Below, piece after piece: positions 12,101 through 24,364 of a stretch of 64,000 bases of DNA. The stretch comes from Malania oleifera (taxonomy: Eukaryota > Streptophyta > Magnoliopsida > Santalales > Ximeniaceae). Location: positions 122,706,719 through 122,770,718 of the forward strand of contig NC_080420.1 of NCBI RefSeq assembly GCF_029873635.1, given 5' to 3'. Position 1 is the stretch's first letter, and each line of letters opens with the position of its first letter. Position numbers and translations under genes: made by a program. The notes beneath the pieces are model-generated. The model was not told the DNA's origin and ran no database searches. It saw only the letters and a list, made by a program, of their open reading frames with translations.

Positions 12101-15100
12101 ATGGCGACAATCCTCGAGCCCCTTCTTCCACATCCTCCTTCACCTTGCTCTTCTGCGCGTCAACCGCACCTGTCATGTTGTCTCCCAAGTTTCCCCAAAC
12201 CCTCGGACCGGCTCAGCCCAGTGGCCAACTCGCACAGCCCGAGACGTTGTCGAGCAAATTCTTATGATAAACAAACGGTAAGTGTTTGGGGTCCTGGATC
12301 TGAACTTCTTTGATCATTTGGCATGTCATGGATGCATAAAATTCTATGAAAATTTTTACTTTAATCTGTAAGAAAATATTGTCAGTTCTGTTAAGTAACA
12401 CCCCACCCATCCCCCCAGCGATTTCGTTGTTTGGCTTTGAAGAATGTTATTTTGGAGAAACCCATATGGAAAGTTGATGACATAGTTGTATTTTGAAAAC
12501 CCATTTAGTAATTCGATGATATGATGTTCTTTTAGGACAATTAGAGTCCACAACATACTCTATTTTTATGAAGTTATAATTTTAGAATTTTTTTCTCTCG
12601 TTGTTTAGCTTTGGAGACTTTTTTACTTTTTTCTTTTTCTTTGAGAGAAAACTAAATGGAAAGAGATGGTATAGTGCTGTCTGGTAAACCCATTTTTTAG
12701 TGATTAGACGATAGAATGCTACTACTTTTGAGAAATAATATGGTTATAAGACACCTCCAGTGATATAGAATTATAAATTGCCATATTTGAGAGAGCTAAT
12801 GATCAGACGAAAATGGATGTAACCAATTTGAGGCTAATGATATGGCTACTCATGATTAGCAGAGATGAGGTTGGTGTATTCTCATTGCGCACACACACAA
12901 AAAGAAAAACAACAACAACAACCTTTCTGCTCGGTGGCTTTCTTCCCTCTTCTTGTCTTCAAGTCAAAAGTTGTGTGTTGGCTGTGGTGATTGTGATATT
13001 CAAAGGAGGTGTGCTAATCCTCTGGGCGAGACTTTAACTAGTTCTCTTGTTTGATTTCTTTTTTTTTTCCATAACAAATGTCTCTGGGTCATTTTTGGGC
13101 TCCTACTAATCCACGGGGTGGAGGGGCTTTCCCTGGATTACCGTCCTCCCCCAAGTAAGTAGGTACAAGATTTGAACCCCTGACCAAGAATAGACACTGC
13201 CCATGCCTTAGTGTCACGAGCTAAGCTTGTTCAGGGCATTATGCTTGCCTGTGACCGCTTATCTCGTGTGTTTGGGATGGGTTTCCATCATGTAAATACT
13301 AGTGTAGGGTTATTTTCTGCTAGTAGTGTCTTTGTATGCCAAATAAGGCAGTATGACTCTTCGGTCACTTTAATGTTTCCTAGTGTCAGGATGATAATTA
13401 CATAAAAACCTCTTTAGGGGAGGGTGAGTGTCATCAGTCATTGTAAAACTCACTAGCAATTGTCAACGTGCTTAGCCTACTTGCCTCCCTCACTAAGTAC
13501 ACCATGTCAACGGAGGATTTGTTAACGAATTATGTTTGCTTCAATGTTTACTGCTTGCTTGTCACGACTTTCATGAATTGATTACTATTTCCGCTGCTAT
13601 TTGAATGAATGCTAATGAAAGTGCTTCGTGGATGAATGTTGGTAAACAATAGGCTGGCTAGTTAAAACAAGAGTGCTTTAGCTAGCGCCGCACGGCCCTT
13701 CACAACGGTGTGAAAATAGTCGGACCGTGACATTAGCCAGTGGGCAGCTTGTTTGGGGGGGGGGGGTTTCTTTTGTCCAATGCTATTATTTTCTATTTTA
13801 GTGATAGTTTCTTGAGGGTTGGAAAAGAATTAGAGAGATCTTGGGGTGGTTGGAAAGAGTAATTTAGTTGCCTTTTTTCTCAATGTGTTGGTTTACCATG
13901 CTAAAGAGACTTAGGTTACGCCTATTTGTGGAATGTCTATTCCTAAACTAACAATGGGGTATTTGATAAATTATGAAAGAAAAAGGCGTTGCCATCATGA
14001 CACAATAACAAAAGCAAACCAAGCCTTAAGTCCCACTAGGTGGATTTGGCTACATGAATCCTTCTCCGCCAATTTACATGATCATGGGCAACTCCCTCCA
14101 ACAATTTGCATCATAAAGCAAATGACAATGCAAAATCTTTATTAATTCATTACATGGAATAAACAAGGAATAGGCATTGCCATGGTAAAATTTGGGAATA
14201 ACCATTCCTTGTCTTTTCGATATTATGGATTCATAAAAATTTGCATTGTCATTTGTTTTATGACAAGTTGGCAACAACACTTTTCTTGTTTTGTGATCTA
14301 TCAAATTCTTGTACTATGACCCAATGTTACCTAGAACGTGGAATGTTCTAGTTTATGGAATGGAAACTGGATCATGGTACAACACATGCTCTAAGATGTG
14401 GAATGTTAGGCGCGCGCACACACACACACACATATTGGTGAAAAAAGTGTAATGGCACTTATACATTTTGGAGAGGATGCTGAAATCTTTATAAGTGCAG
14501 AAGAGATTTCTATTGAGAAATAGACTGATAATCACATATAGAATTAAAATGTGATGATCCCCCTTTCAACTACCAAAAAGTATGCTATGTGGAAAATATT
14601 GAATTAAAACTTGGGAACGTTAGATTTAACATTCCAAAATGAAAATGCTCCATGTTTTGGAACATTCATACCAATACGTGGTTCTCTATGGTGTAAGGGT
14701 TTTCTGGTAACTGCAATGACCATTCTATTCCTAGGAATAGACGTTCCACTAACTTAATGCCACTTTAGGGTAAGTTTGTAAAAATAATCATAAGTTCATG
14801 ATGGGAAGTGGTTTTGAAGTTTGAATGGACATAAAGGTGGTCCTTGGGGGCAGATTTTGGGAATATATGTTTGAGAGAGAGCATAGATTTTACAAGAAGT
14901 TAGATTGCACTATTGGTTTGTGGGAGAGTAGCTTCTTTCTTATTGGTGTTTTTTTGGTATAGTGCTAAGATCTCCTTCTTGTTCGAGGTTTGACGCTGGG
15001 AGGTTTTTTAAACAAATATTGTTTTCCTATGCTTATTTTGTTGGCAAAGTTGCAGCATTTTCAGACTACACAAGTTGGGATGGGGATTTTATGACCGAGA

Positions 15101-18100
15101 CTCCAGCTTTTAGCAGGTATAGAAGACTGGGCAATGAAGTCAAATGTTGCTTTTCTTGGAAGCTTTGCTTGATGGAGGATTAAATGGGGTTGGATGGAGT
15201 TGGGGCCTTTCTTAATTTTCTAGATTATTGGTTCTTTCTATTAGATTTGCAGGTTAGGATGGAGATAGGATTCCCAACCAAATGGTTGGGGCTGTCTTTC
15301 GACTTCCACTTTATAGACAAATTTCCAAGCAAATATTTTAATGATCAATCATTTAATATACTGCATATTTCCTACTAGATATTGTACAGAAAGAGGGCTT
15401 TCATCTTGATATGCCATTTTACCATCTGTCTTCCAGTGGCATCTCACCTATAGTTCTTCACGTCATTTTTTTCTATGTTTATCATGTTCTGCTGTCCTCT
15501 TTGGCAATGTTACTTGAGGTCCTTATTGTCCTTCAGGATTTTCTAAAATTTGAGGGATTAATTCTCATTTACAAACTAATTTTATTGTATAAAGGTCATT
15601 GCCTGGAGCAACCCTGCTAAGCAGGGTCCTGAGAGTGATGAGTTGGATGCTGTCTTACTCTTTGGTATTTCTCCATGAAATGACCATATTGAGACTCAAT
15701 CCTGACAAAAACTTCGAAATTGAGTCGCACTAAACAGTTCCCAATATTCAGCATGCTAATGACATCATGATTATGAACCAGATGTTAAAGAATAACACAA
15801 TCAGAATCAAATCAATTCATGATAACAATTATCATAACATGCAAAAAGTTTCATTATTAATATATAAAAGGCCAACTAATAGCTGTGCAATTGGACTTCT
15901 ATCTGATGCTTGCACAAAACTAGTTATGCATATTTTTAAATCTTTGACTTAAATTTTTGTCCAGCTTTTTTATGTGCTAAAAAAAGAGGAAAATGGGGGT
16001 CTGATTGGATTATAGTTGGATCTCCAGTCGATATTTATCTAGTTAATGATAGGAAGTTAATTTGAAAGAGAAAAGGGGCTTGGAAAGCCAGAGTCATCCA
16101 TGTCATTCCTATTTGCATGGTGTGTATGAGTATGTCTGTGATGATCTATCTAGGCATTCCATTATGAGTATGCCTACGATGATCTATCTAGGCATTCCAT
16201 CCACATGGGAGACACCTTGTGTTGGATACAGGGCCCGGGGGGGGGGGGTGTGTGGAATGAAAAATCCATCACCCTGAAGTGTCTGATGATCTCAATGATC
16301 TAGGAGATTAAAAAAGAGAAAAAATGTATTTGCCTGACATCATTGATTACTGAAATAAAAATAACCAGATTTAGTGGCTTACGAATTCCTATGATTTGAG
16401 GGATGTTCTCCCTGTTAGGTAAGGTTCACACTTTATAGCATTTGCCCTTGCCTCCTGGTATGCTGTTTATTGATGAGCTTTTACTGTTCTACGATGTGCA
16501 TGTCATGACCCAATTGGTATTCTACTATTCATTTTTTCAGCCCCCTCCTCCTCTTTCTTAGACTTAAATTCTTTTTATAAATATTGTTACCTATCTATCC
16601 AGGTTTCTTACAAAACAATTCCTGTCATATAATCAGACTAGAGCTTTTGCAGTTCCGAGGAGGAATGCTATGGCTTTGATCTTATCAAGTTATATCTTCT
16701 CCAGGATTGATCTGCATGATACTGCAATTGCTCAACCGTCAGTTGCATTCAGGGAATATATAGATACATTTGATGGTTATGCATTCATGTATCCTCAGAA
16801 CTGGATTCAAGTCCGAGGTGCAGGTGCAGACATATTCTTCAGGGATCCTTTTGTTCTTGATGAAAATATCTCTGTGGAGTTTTCTTCTCCTTCTTCCTCC
16901 TCGTTCAAGAGTGTTGAAGATTTGGGTTCGCCACAAGAAGCTGGAGAAAAGGTACTAAAACAGTATCTGACAGAGTTCATGTCCACTAGACTTGGTGTAA
17001 GGCGTGAATCAAATGTTCTTCATACATCTTCAAGAGTTGCCGATGATGGGAGGATTTACTATCAAGTCGAGGTAAGGTATTAGACATTGGCTAAATTAAT
17101 CACATTCATTACTAAGCTTGTTGATAGTTAAGATGAAATTGCATGTGTCAGCCAGTACATGTATATCAGGCACATCATCATCATCCATTTGACCACTGAA
17201 ATGTCATGTTTGGTTTGCGGAATGGAATGGGGTAGGAAAGGAAAGGAATGAAAATTTGAACAGAGAGCACAACGAAATCAAGTGTTAAATTCGATTTCGT
17301 TCCTTCCTATTTCATTCCATTCCTATGTACCAAACATGTAATATGGACCTGCCAAATGGCATTAATGTGTGCCGGGCACACATGAACGTGTGAAAATTTC
17401 TCCCAGATTTGAGATGTCAGATGATGGGTGTAAGATCAGTTTGAAAATGGGCAGGATAACCTAGACACTCAAGAATGAATAGAGAACGGGGTTGAAAGTT
17501 GGAACCATTCTATTCTTTTTTTTTTTTTTTTAGAGGTCAACAAATAATATCCAGAATTGAAGTTTGTAAATTTGTATGAAGTGGTTTTAATCAACCACAT
17601 AAAAGTATATGCTGTGTGAAGCAATGCTTCTAGTTTTTTTGGTTGAATATTTAATAACATATAGGTGTCATTCTTTGTTTAGAGACCTATACTATCTGTT
17701 GATCTTGGAAAATATGAAGTAAGAAGGAATCCTTTTTTTTTTTTTTTTTTGGGGTTGGGCTATAAGGAAAATGACCGAAAATAAAATATGTAGTAATACT
17801 ATAAACTAATATATTATTTTACATGCTATTAACCTTCAATTTTTACTAATTTTAGACCATGTTTGAATAAAACTTAATTCTTAGTAGTATTTGATATAGA
17901 GAGAAAACAGAATGAAGATTCTATCTTATTTTCTTTTCGTTTTCTTTCTTTCACTAAATCTTGATACAAATGGAGCCATTTAGCTTGTTTTATTTCTTTT
18001 TAACTGCATTGCAGTGCTAACATTGATGCAAGAATGTCAATTTACACCCATAGTTCATTCCATTGTGTTGTGATTAGGTAAACATAAAGTCATATGCAAA

Positions 18101-18299
18101 CAACAATGAGCTGGCTGTTTTACCTCAAGACCGTGTTGTTAAGTTGGAATGGGATCGGCGGTACCTTTCAGTTCTTGGAGTTGAAAACAACAGATTATAT
18201 GAACTCAGACTACAAACACCTGAAAATGTATTTGTAGAAGAGGAAAACGATCTGCGCCAAGTTATGGATTCCTTCAGAGTGAACAAAGTGGTTGATTGA
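12101..18299 (+). CDS. PPD2: PsbP domain-containing protein 2-like, chloroplast lumen
   Basis: Proposed exons: 12101-12277 (59 codons), 16637-17071 (145 codons) and 18078-18299 (73 codons plus stop), about 277 residues. All introns are phase 0 with GT-AG ends. Exon 1 encodes a Ser/Pro/Arg-rich leader like a chloroplast transit peptide. Exon 2 opens with a twin-arginine segment (VPRRNAMALILSSY) ending in AIAQ, as in Tat-imported lumen proteins. Next comes the PsbP fold: FREYIDTFDGYAFMYPQNW, GADIFFRDP, a GSPQEAGEKVLKQYL stretch, then YQVE joined to VNIKSYANNNEL in exon 3, ending DSFRV. The match is closest to Arabidopsis PPD2 (AT2G28605) as I recall it; PPD proteins are PsbP paralogues with little-known roles in photosystem upkeep. 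Exons 2 and 3 are firm. Exon 1 and the acceptor at 16637 (AATCAG) are inferred from frame; an acceptor at 16603 would not keep frame. No sign of damage. Confidence 0.85.
13052..13225 (-). mobile_element. tRNA-derived SINE (candidate)
   Basis: Read on the reverse strand, a box A-like TTAGCTCGTGACACTAAGG is followed about 30 bases later by a box B-like GGTCAGGGGTTCAAATC. A body of about 100 bases follows, then a short A-rich tail (GGAAAAAAAAAGAAATC). CTTGTT flanks both sides (13046-13051 and 13226-13231), a possible target duplication. This is the standard layout of plant Pol III SINEs of the Au type. It lies in the PPD2-like intron, antisense to the gene. Confidence 0.55.
14085..14290. repeat. 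Foldback / possible MITE in PPD2-like intron
   Basis: The arm at 14112-14135 (CATAAAGCAAATGACAATGC) is repeated inverted at 14239-14262 with one or two differences. Weaker pairing extends outward (CAACAATTTGC against CAAGTTGGCAAC) and inward (ACAAGGAATAGG against CCATTCCTTGT). The unit would fold into a hairpin of about 170-200 bases. No transposase is present; assignment to a superfamily is not possible. Confidence 0.45.
17205..17338. mobile_element. MITE-like foldback, family copy 1
   Basis: 134 bases bounded by perfect inverted ends CATGTTTGGT and ACCAAACATG. The arms (GGAATGGAATGGGGTAGGAA and its imperfect inverse) enclose a core ACGAAATCAAGTGTTAAATT. The same core and ends recur near 19045-19176, which supports a repeat family. 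It lies in the second intron of the PPD2-like gene. Confidence 0.55.
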
Positions 18300-19559
18300 T
18301 CAATTTTTGTGTTTGGTTTTCCCAGATTTTGTTCTCAGTTATTAAATTACTACCATTTCTTATTTGCGGACTCCACATGTAACTCAAGCAGAATTGGCAA
18401 TACAATTCAATTCCTTATTGCCTGATTGTTTCTCAATCACTTGCATTGATTGTGTTATTACTTATTTCAAGTGTGGGTAATCATTTGGCCTTTGAGAGAG
18501 TCAAGCTTATGCCTTAAATTTAAAATTGTGCAGACTTCAATATAATTTTATACAAATTTAATTTAAATTTAAATTGGAGCTTGTTGAAATTTAATTGCTA
18601 AAAACAATAATTATTCTTTATTTTTAAGAATTACAAAAAATACCTATGTAGTTGTAAAAATAGTTTATTTTATATTTTTTACTGTCAAAGAGCTACAAAA
18701 ATGCCACTCCCAGACAACATTTTGTTCTTTATTTTTTATTTTTCAAAAAACTAAAGAAAAAAATTTCCAAGCTTGCTTTTGAGTTTTTAAATATTTATTA
18801 TGTGGATAGCTCGGGAAAAAAATTAAAATGTTAAAAATTCAAAAAATAAATATGATGCTTTCTTTTATTTTTTTTAAAAAATTAAATATTTTTTAAATAA
18901 AAAGTTCAAATTTAATGCTCTCAAATATAATATTAACGGTGTCTAAAATCCTTCAATCTGGGTATTTTGGTTCCTCAATGTCTTTCACTCTTTGGCTTGG
19001 TAGCATAACAGTGTGCAGTTGCTAAAATCTACAAGGTGGCAATGCAAGTGTTTGGTAAATGAAATGAAATGAAAATAAGAGAAATAGAATGAAAACTTAA
19101 ATAGAGCGCATGACGAAATCAAATGATAAATTTAATTTCATTTTTCTTAATCTTTAATTTTACATATCAAATGTGTAATAAGTAGCGCCTTAATGACTTT
19201 TAGATGGATATCTCGAAGGCTGCAACTTCTAGATAGAAATGCCAAGTCTATCTAAAAGACTAATAAATTAGTTCACAAATCATGCTTGTTTTACAACATC
19301 AAGCAACCTGTTGGGTATCATCATATTGTATTTACCAAACAGGGCCCCCACTTTCCACAGCTAAAGCACAACTCCCCATCTTAAGACATAATCAGCAAAA
19401 TCTTATACCTTTATAATTATGCAGTTGAACAAAACCTAACTTCATTACCCCATTGAGCTTGTACATGTAAACACTTGTTTATGAGTTTACTCCATAACAG
19501 TGCTATCATCTTTCCGTCAAATTTTTGTCTCCCCACTTTTCTTCACCAGCTAAAAATAA
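18300..19559. other. Intergenic region between PPD2-like and the L1 fossil
   Basis: The first 200 bases are likely the 3-prime untranslated region of the PPD2-like gene. The remainder is AT-rich with many short poly-T and poly-A runs. It contains the second MITE-like copy (about 19045-19176). No gene seen. Confidence 0.5.
19045..19176. mobile_element. MITE-like foldback, family copy 2
   Basis: Left end GTGTTTGGTAAATGAAATG and right end TACATATCAAATGTG are imperfect inverses. The core ACGAAATCAAATGATAAATT parallels the copy at 17205-17338. It is more diverged than copy 1. Confidence 0.45.
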
Positions 19560-22500
19560 AAATTAGCATTGGGCATTCCACAAGAATATAGTGGGAGGAA
19601 GTCTCCAATAACCAAGGACCATATGGGCTGATGATGAGCCTATGGTATCAAAAATGTTGGGCGCAAGGGACACTACGAAGGGTATGGAGATAACTGATGG
19701 TGTTGAATCTATTCGAGAGAGGAATTTGAAGACAAGCACCAAGATGCAGGTGCTAGAAAAGAGGAACCAGAGCCAAGAGAAGGAACTGGAAGGTAAGACA
19801 ATCATGAGGAACAATAAGAGAATTGCTTGGGTTGAGCTGTTTGCTAACAATAGGAATCCTCAGTGCTATGGAACAATTCCAGCTTTTGCTTCAGATGGTG
19901 CTGGTGCTCGCATTTAAGCATCTGAATTGATTGACTTGGATGAGATTTCTAACAAACACCTGGTGGGCTACTTCACTAATAAGCACCCGAAACTTTTAAA
20001 GCAGATTAACCACATTTTTATTGCTTTGATTCCTAAGTCTAGTCATGCCTTAACTGTTAATGATTTCAAACATATTGCCCGTTGTAATGTGATGTACAAA
20101 GTCATTGTGAAGATCATAGTTACAAGGATCAAGCCTTGTCTTGAGGAGATTAATAATCCAACTCAATAAGCTTTTGTTAAACATAGAAGTATGATAGAGA
20201 ACATATACCTTGTCTAAGAACTTGTGACGAAATATGTTAGAAAAAGGGTGTCACCCAGATGCATGTTGAAAATAGACCTCAAGAAAGTTTATGATTTAGT
20301 GTCTTGGACGTTTTTGAATGAGATGTTGGTACATCTTAATTTTTCTCAGGCCATGGTCAATTTGATCATGGAATGTGTGTCTACTACATCCTACTCTATC
20401 TCTTTGAATGGAGGCTACTTTGAGTTCTTTGAAGGGAGGAAAGGGCATAGACAAGGGGATCCCCTTTCCCCTCTACTCTTTGTGATCTGCTTAGAGTACC
20501 TTTCTAGGCTTTTGAAATCTCTTGAGGAAAATTCAGATTTTAATTTCCATTCTAGATGTGAACAACTTGAAATCACCCACCTTGCCTTCATAGATGATTT
20601 GATTTTGTTCTCAAGAGGGGATTTTAATTTAGTAAAGCTTCTTTTGGATTGCCTTAGTAACTTTACTCAGTGTTCAGGGTTGATTGCTAACTGCCTTAAA
20701 TCTAACTTGTTTTCAGCTAGTGTGAAAAGTGAAGACTTGGATGGGATTTAAATAATTACAGAGTTCAATGAAAGGGAATTTCCTGTTCATTACTTGGGAA
20801 TACCTCTGGTAGCTTCAAGATTGAATTCCATGCATTATTCCCCTTTGATTAATAGGATCACTAGCCTGCTTAGTGGATGGCCAGGACACACAATCTCTTA
20901 TGCAGGTCAGCTGGAACTAATTAAATATATTATTCAAGGTGTGGAGTGTTTTTTGGTTGACTATCTTCCCTATCCCAAATTCTGCGTTGGATCATGTTGT
21001 AAAACTTTGTTGAGTGTTTTTGTGAGGTGGAAGGTGTAGGGAAATTATCACAAAATTCCCAAAAACTTGTGAGAAACAAAATAGAGAAAAAAACACACGT
21101 CAAAAGAAAAAAAATCACACACATAAGACAATATTTACGTTATTCGATAATTTTTGCCTACGTCCATAGAGTTGTAGGGATTTCACTATTATTAGAGGAA
21201 AAATACAGAGTGCGGCAATACAGTTTTTCCTCTCTCTCAAAAATTGCGTCGGAAAAAAACTCTATTCACCAAGAACAACGATTTCTATATATATCATGCA
21301 CACAAAATTCACAATGGGCTACAAAATAGGCCCAAAAAATTTTTCCCGAGGACATTGCCCTCGAACCCCCAAGAGGCTTGTCCATGAGTGCTACCATGAA
21401 CTAAGCCTCAGTAAAAATCTCTTATTAAAAAACTACACAACATTATTTTAGTTCGAATTATCATCTGGATCAAACATAAATAGGCTCCATAAAAGCCCAA
21501 CAGGAGGAAGAGGACCCTTGTGGCATGGAAGGAGGTTTGCCTCCCTAAAGTTGAAGGAGGTTTGGGAGTTTTTTATATTAAAACTTGAAACAAAGCCCTT
21601 CTCACTAGAGCCTTTTGGAACATAAAAAAAAAAAAAAAAAACCTCTTTATGGTCAAAATAGGTTCACCATTTACCTAAAGGGTGCTAATTTTTGAGATGC
21701 TTTTTCAAAACATGAAGACTTTCTTTTATTCAAAAGGATGATTGAGATTAAAAATTAGATCTTGCAGAGATGTGGGGGTTATGTGACTGCAACAGTTTGT
21801 TTAATCAGTGGGTTGTAGATGGTCAGATTTGTTCTTTAGAAATTTACAATTACTGGAGGAACGAGGGAAACAAAGTCACGTGGCACAAAAAGGTTTGGAA
21901 ATATGGTAGCTTGCCTAAACATGCGTTCACATTGTGGCTAGAAATAAAAGGGAAAATTTTTATAAGTGATAAACTACTTGTTGAAGGAGTTGACCAAAAC
22001 TATGTATTTTGCAAAACTGATACTAAGACTATTGATCATATCTTTTTTAGATGTAAATTTTCTAAATTTGTGTGAGATCTTATCCGACACTGGATGAAGT
22101 TCACTAGAGTTATGTCATCCTTGAAAGTTGTTCTGAAGTGGTTGCATAAGGAGGCAAAGGGCACAGGAATTAAATCTATTGAAAAGAAGATTTGCTTGAC
22201 TATTACTGTGTACTTCTTCTGACATTTCAAGAACAAAAGGAAGTTTGAAAGCAAATCAATTGAACCAAAAGGGCTGTTTAAGGTGATTTAGAGTCACACT
22301 TATAGAGTCGTTTATGATAAATTTGGATTGTACTCCTTTGATTAAGTTTTGGATTGCTTGTTTTTGCTTTCAGTTGTTCTGTTTCATTGGGCCTCTTGGC
22401 CCCTGGGTATGCCCAAGTTGATTTGTATCTAACCATTGTCTAGTTTTGATTTGATCTTCTGATTGGGAGCTTGACTTCCCCTTGCTTGGGTATGCCGCCC

Positions 22501-22566
22501 AGTGTATATTGTACATATCCATTTTGATCAATACTATTTACCATTAACTGATCAAAAGAAAAACTA
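19560..22566 (+). mobile_element. L1-type LINE, decayed, with solo LTR inserted
   Basis: Reverse-transcriptase landmarks appear in order: a finger block near 20000-20110 (IFIALIPKSS, then NDFKHIARCNVMYK), LKIDLKKVYDLVSW (20271-20315), GHRQGDPLSPLLFVI (20446-20490), the active site as FIDDLILFSRG (20588-20620) and the downstream HYLGIPLVASRL block (20790-20822). After the solo LTR the element resumes at about 21503 with WKEVCLPKVEGGLGV-like sequence. It ends in a short A-rich tail after TTTACCATTAACTGATCAAAAG (about 22530-22560). The catalytic pair reads FIDD, where plant L1s usually have FADD. Several in-frame stops (for example at 20167-20169 and 20749-20751) and an apparent loss of the endonuclease region make it inactive. 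A 91-residue frame at 19642-19917 is L1 leftover, not a gene. Confidence 0.85.
21035..21502 (-). mobile_element. Solo LTR (copia-like) inserted in the L1
   Basis: 468 bases beginning TGTAGGGAAATTATC and ending AAGCCCAACA, interrupting the LINE reading between its reverse-transcriptase and 3-prime blocks. Flanks GAAGG and GGAGG may be a diverged five-base duplication. Internal words such as CCTACGTCCATAGAG resemble the LTRs at 51178-51644 and 56752-57217, so it is probably a related copia LTR in reverse orientation. It must be younger than the L1. Confidence 0.65.
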
Positions 22567-22755
22567 GCTTATATTAATCTTAAAAAAAAAAAACTGCAAG
22601 AAATTTCCATTAGCATTATCACATCATGATATGGGACAACAAAAAAGTGCAGCATTGCAACTCAAACCTCGTTTCAATATCAAAATTTGTGGTCAAAAAA
22701 AAAAAAAATCAATTCCACCTGCAAAATAAAATAAATAAGAAAAACGAAGACATTA

Positions 22756-24333
22756 CTATGACCTAACTTCATACTCTCCGGCTCTTGTGAGGGCTCGGAA
22801 GCCTTTGTAAGGAGGGTTCGGTAAGTTCTTTACATCTAGTTTGTCTATTTGTAGGCCAGAGAGGGCAACACCCATGATCCTGAAACCCACTCCAAACGTG
22901 GGGAAAGCACGAAGCCTCTCCAAACCTGTCTCAAGAAACAAGGTTCCAGACATTGAAGGGGCTTTATCTTTCGGTATCCGTCCAATGGACCACAAGCATG
23001 TCTGCACAAACATGTTAACAAGAATATATAAAGAGCGCAGAAGAAAAGAGACCAATTTAAATTGCAGTGTCGTAGAATGAGAGAAGCACATACAGTCTCC
23101 CCATTTTTTTTCCCCACTCCCTTTGCTTGTTTTATTTATTTTTTTTAGATTAACAAGAAAGGGGAGACTATATGCCCTATTCTCATTCTTTTAGCACTGT
23201 GATTTCAGTCAGCCAGGAAGTGTTAACATTGAGATGAAATTATTAATATTATTATGATTTATGAGTCAATAAATATAGAGAGTATGCACATAGCTGGTCC
23301 TTTTTCCATTAAAAAAAAAGTCATGATGGTAAATTAGGTAATATTTTCATGAAAATGCTACAAAACTGCATTTGGGAGCATAGGGTCCAATACTTACATT
23401 TGCAATTGTGCAGTATTTGACAAAAGAAGAGACAAAATTTTGCCTTGCATTTTGTTCAAATCAACATGATTCTAGACTCGACGCTTAAACTCCATGCTAC
23501 CAGAAGCAATGCAAGTGTCGTAATACCAATTGGGTACCTTATTGGCTAGGACGTTTACTGTTCCATGATTTGAAGTCAATTCAGCTGATAAAACGCAGCG
23601 AGGCAATTGGAATTGCAGAGTTACTGAGTCAATTGCCTTGCCGGGATCGTTTCGCATTCCAACCAATATGCTAATGCGACATGTCCCTGCATCTGAAATT
23701 AATTGTGGTTTTACATATATCGGAGAACTTTTCAACTTTTTAACCCTACAATGAAGAAAACACAATTTACAATAAAGTTAGCTCACATGGAGAAAAATAT
23801 GAGAAAAATTGCAGTGCACATCAAAACTCTCATGCACCTGTAGCTCATAAGTTTAAACTGTCCATCAGGTGGCACAAATGACAGAATTTGATGTGATTCC
23901 CATGGTCGGAAGCGAACACAAGGATGAAATCTCACATCATTTAAAATGGAAGGGTTTGAAAATGAAAGGGTCAGATCAGGAAGGCCCGAAAGATGGGATT
24001 TTACTTGAACTTCACCATATATCTCGCATTTCACCAGGATCCCATCCCTGTGCAATATAAGCAGAACAAGAAAATTGCTCAGCCCTACAGGTGCAAAACT
24101 GCACTCAAAAACCAAATAAGATTCAATCTGAACAGCCCAAGCAAACTTATGGAAGATTATCACCAATAATTACTGAAGACTATAATTAACTCTAAATAAT
24201 TTATAACTATTATATTCCACCTCACAAGATAAATATGTCAACTCTTCGTGTTGAAGATCTAGTTGATAAAGGGCATATCATTGCACTTTAGATCCTTGAT
24301 TGGCATAGGATCCATTACTTTTTCCCCCTCTTT

Positions 24334-24364
<31 letters not shown>

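Larger units (their letters stand above)
12278..16636 (+). other. Long first intron of the PPD2-like gene
   Basis: 4.4 kb without a convincing further exon. It contains a SINE-like element (13052-13225), a foldback (14085-14290), a GT/CA run near 14415-14431, and poly-G runs near 13756 and 16229. Two copies of TGATCTATCTAGGCATTCCAT lie about 40 bases apart, at 16141 and 16181. The rest is unremarkable AT-rich sequence. The extent depends on the exon 1 call. Confidence 0.55.

Noticed and set aside
16604-16669. PPD2-like exon 2 starting at the 16603 acceptor
   Set aside because: It does not keep frame with the proposed exon 1; the acceptor at 16637 does. Kept as an open question only.
19642-19917. 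91-residue frame as a host gene
   Set aside because: It sits at the 5-prime side of a decayed L1, with no recognisable host domain.
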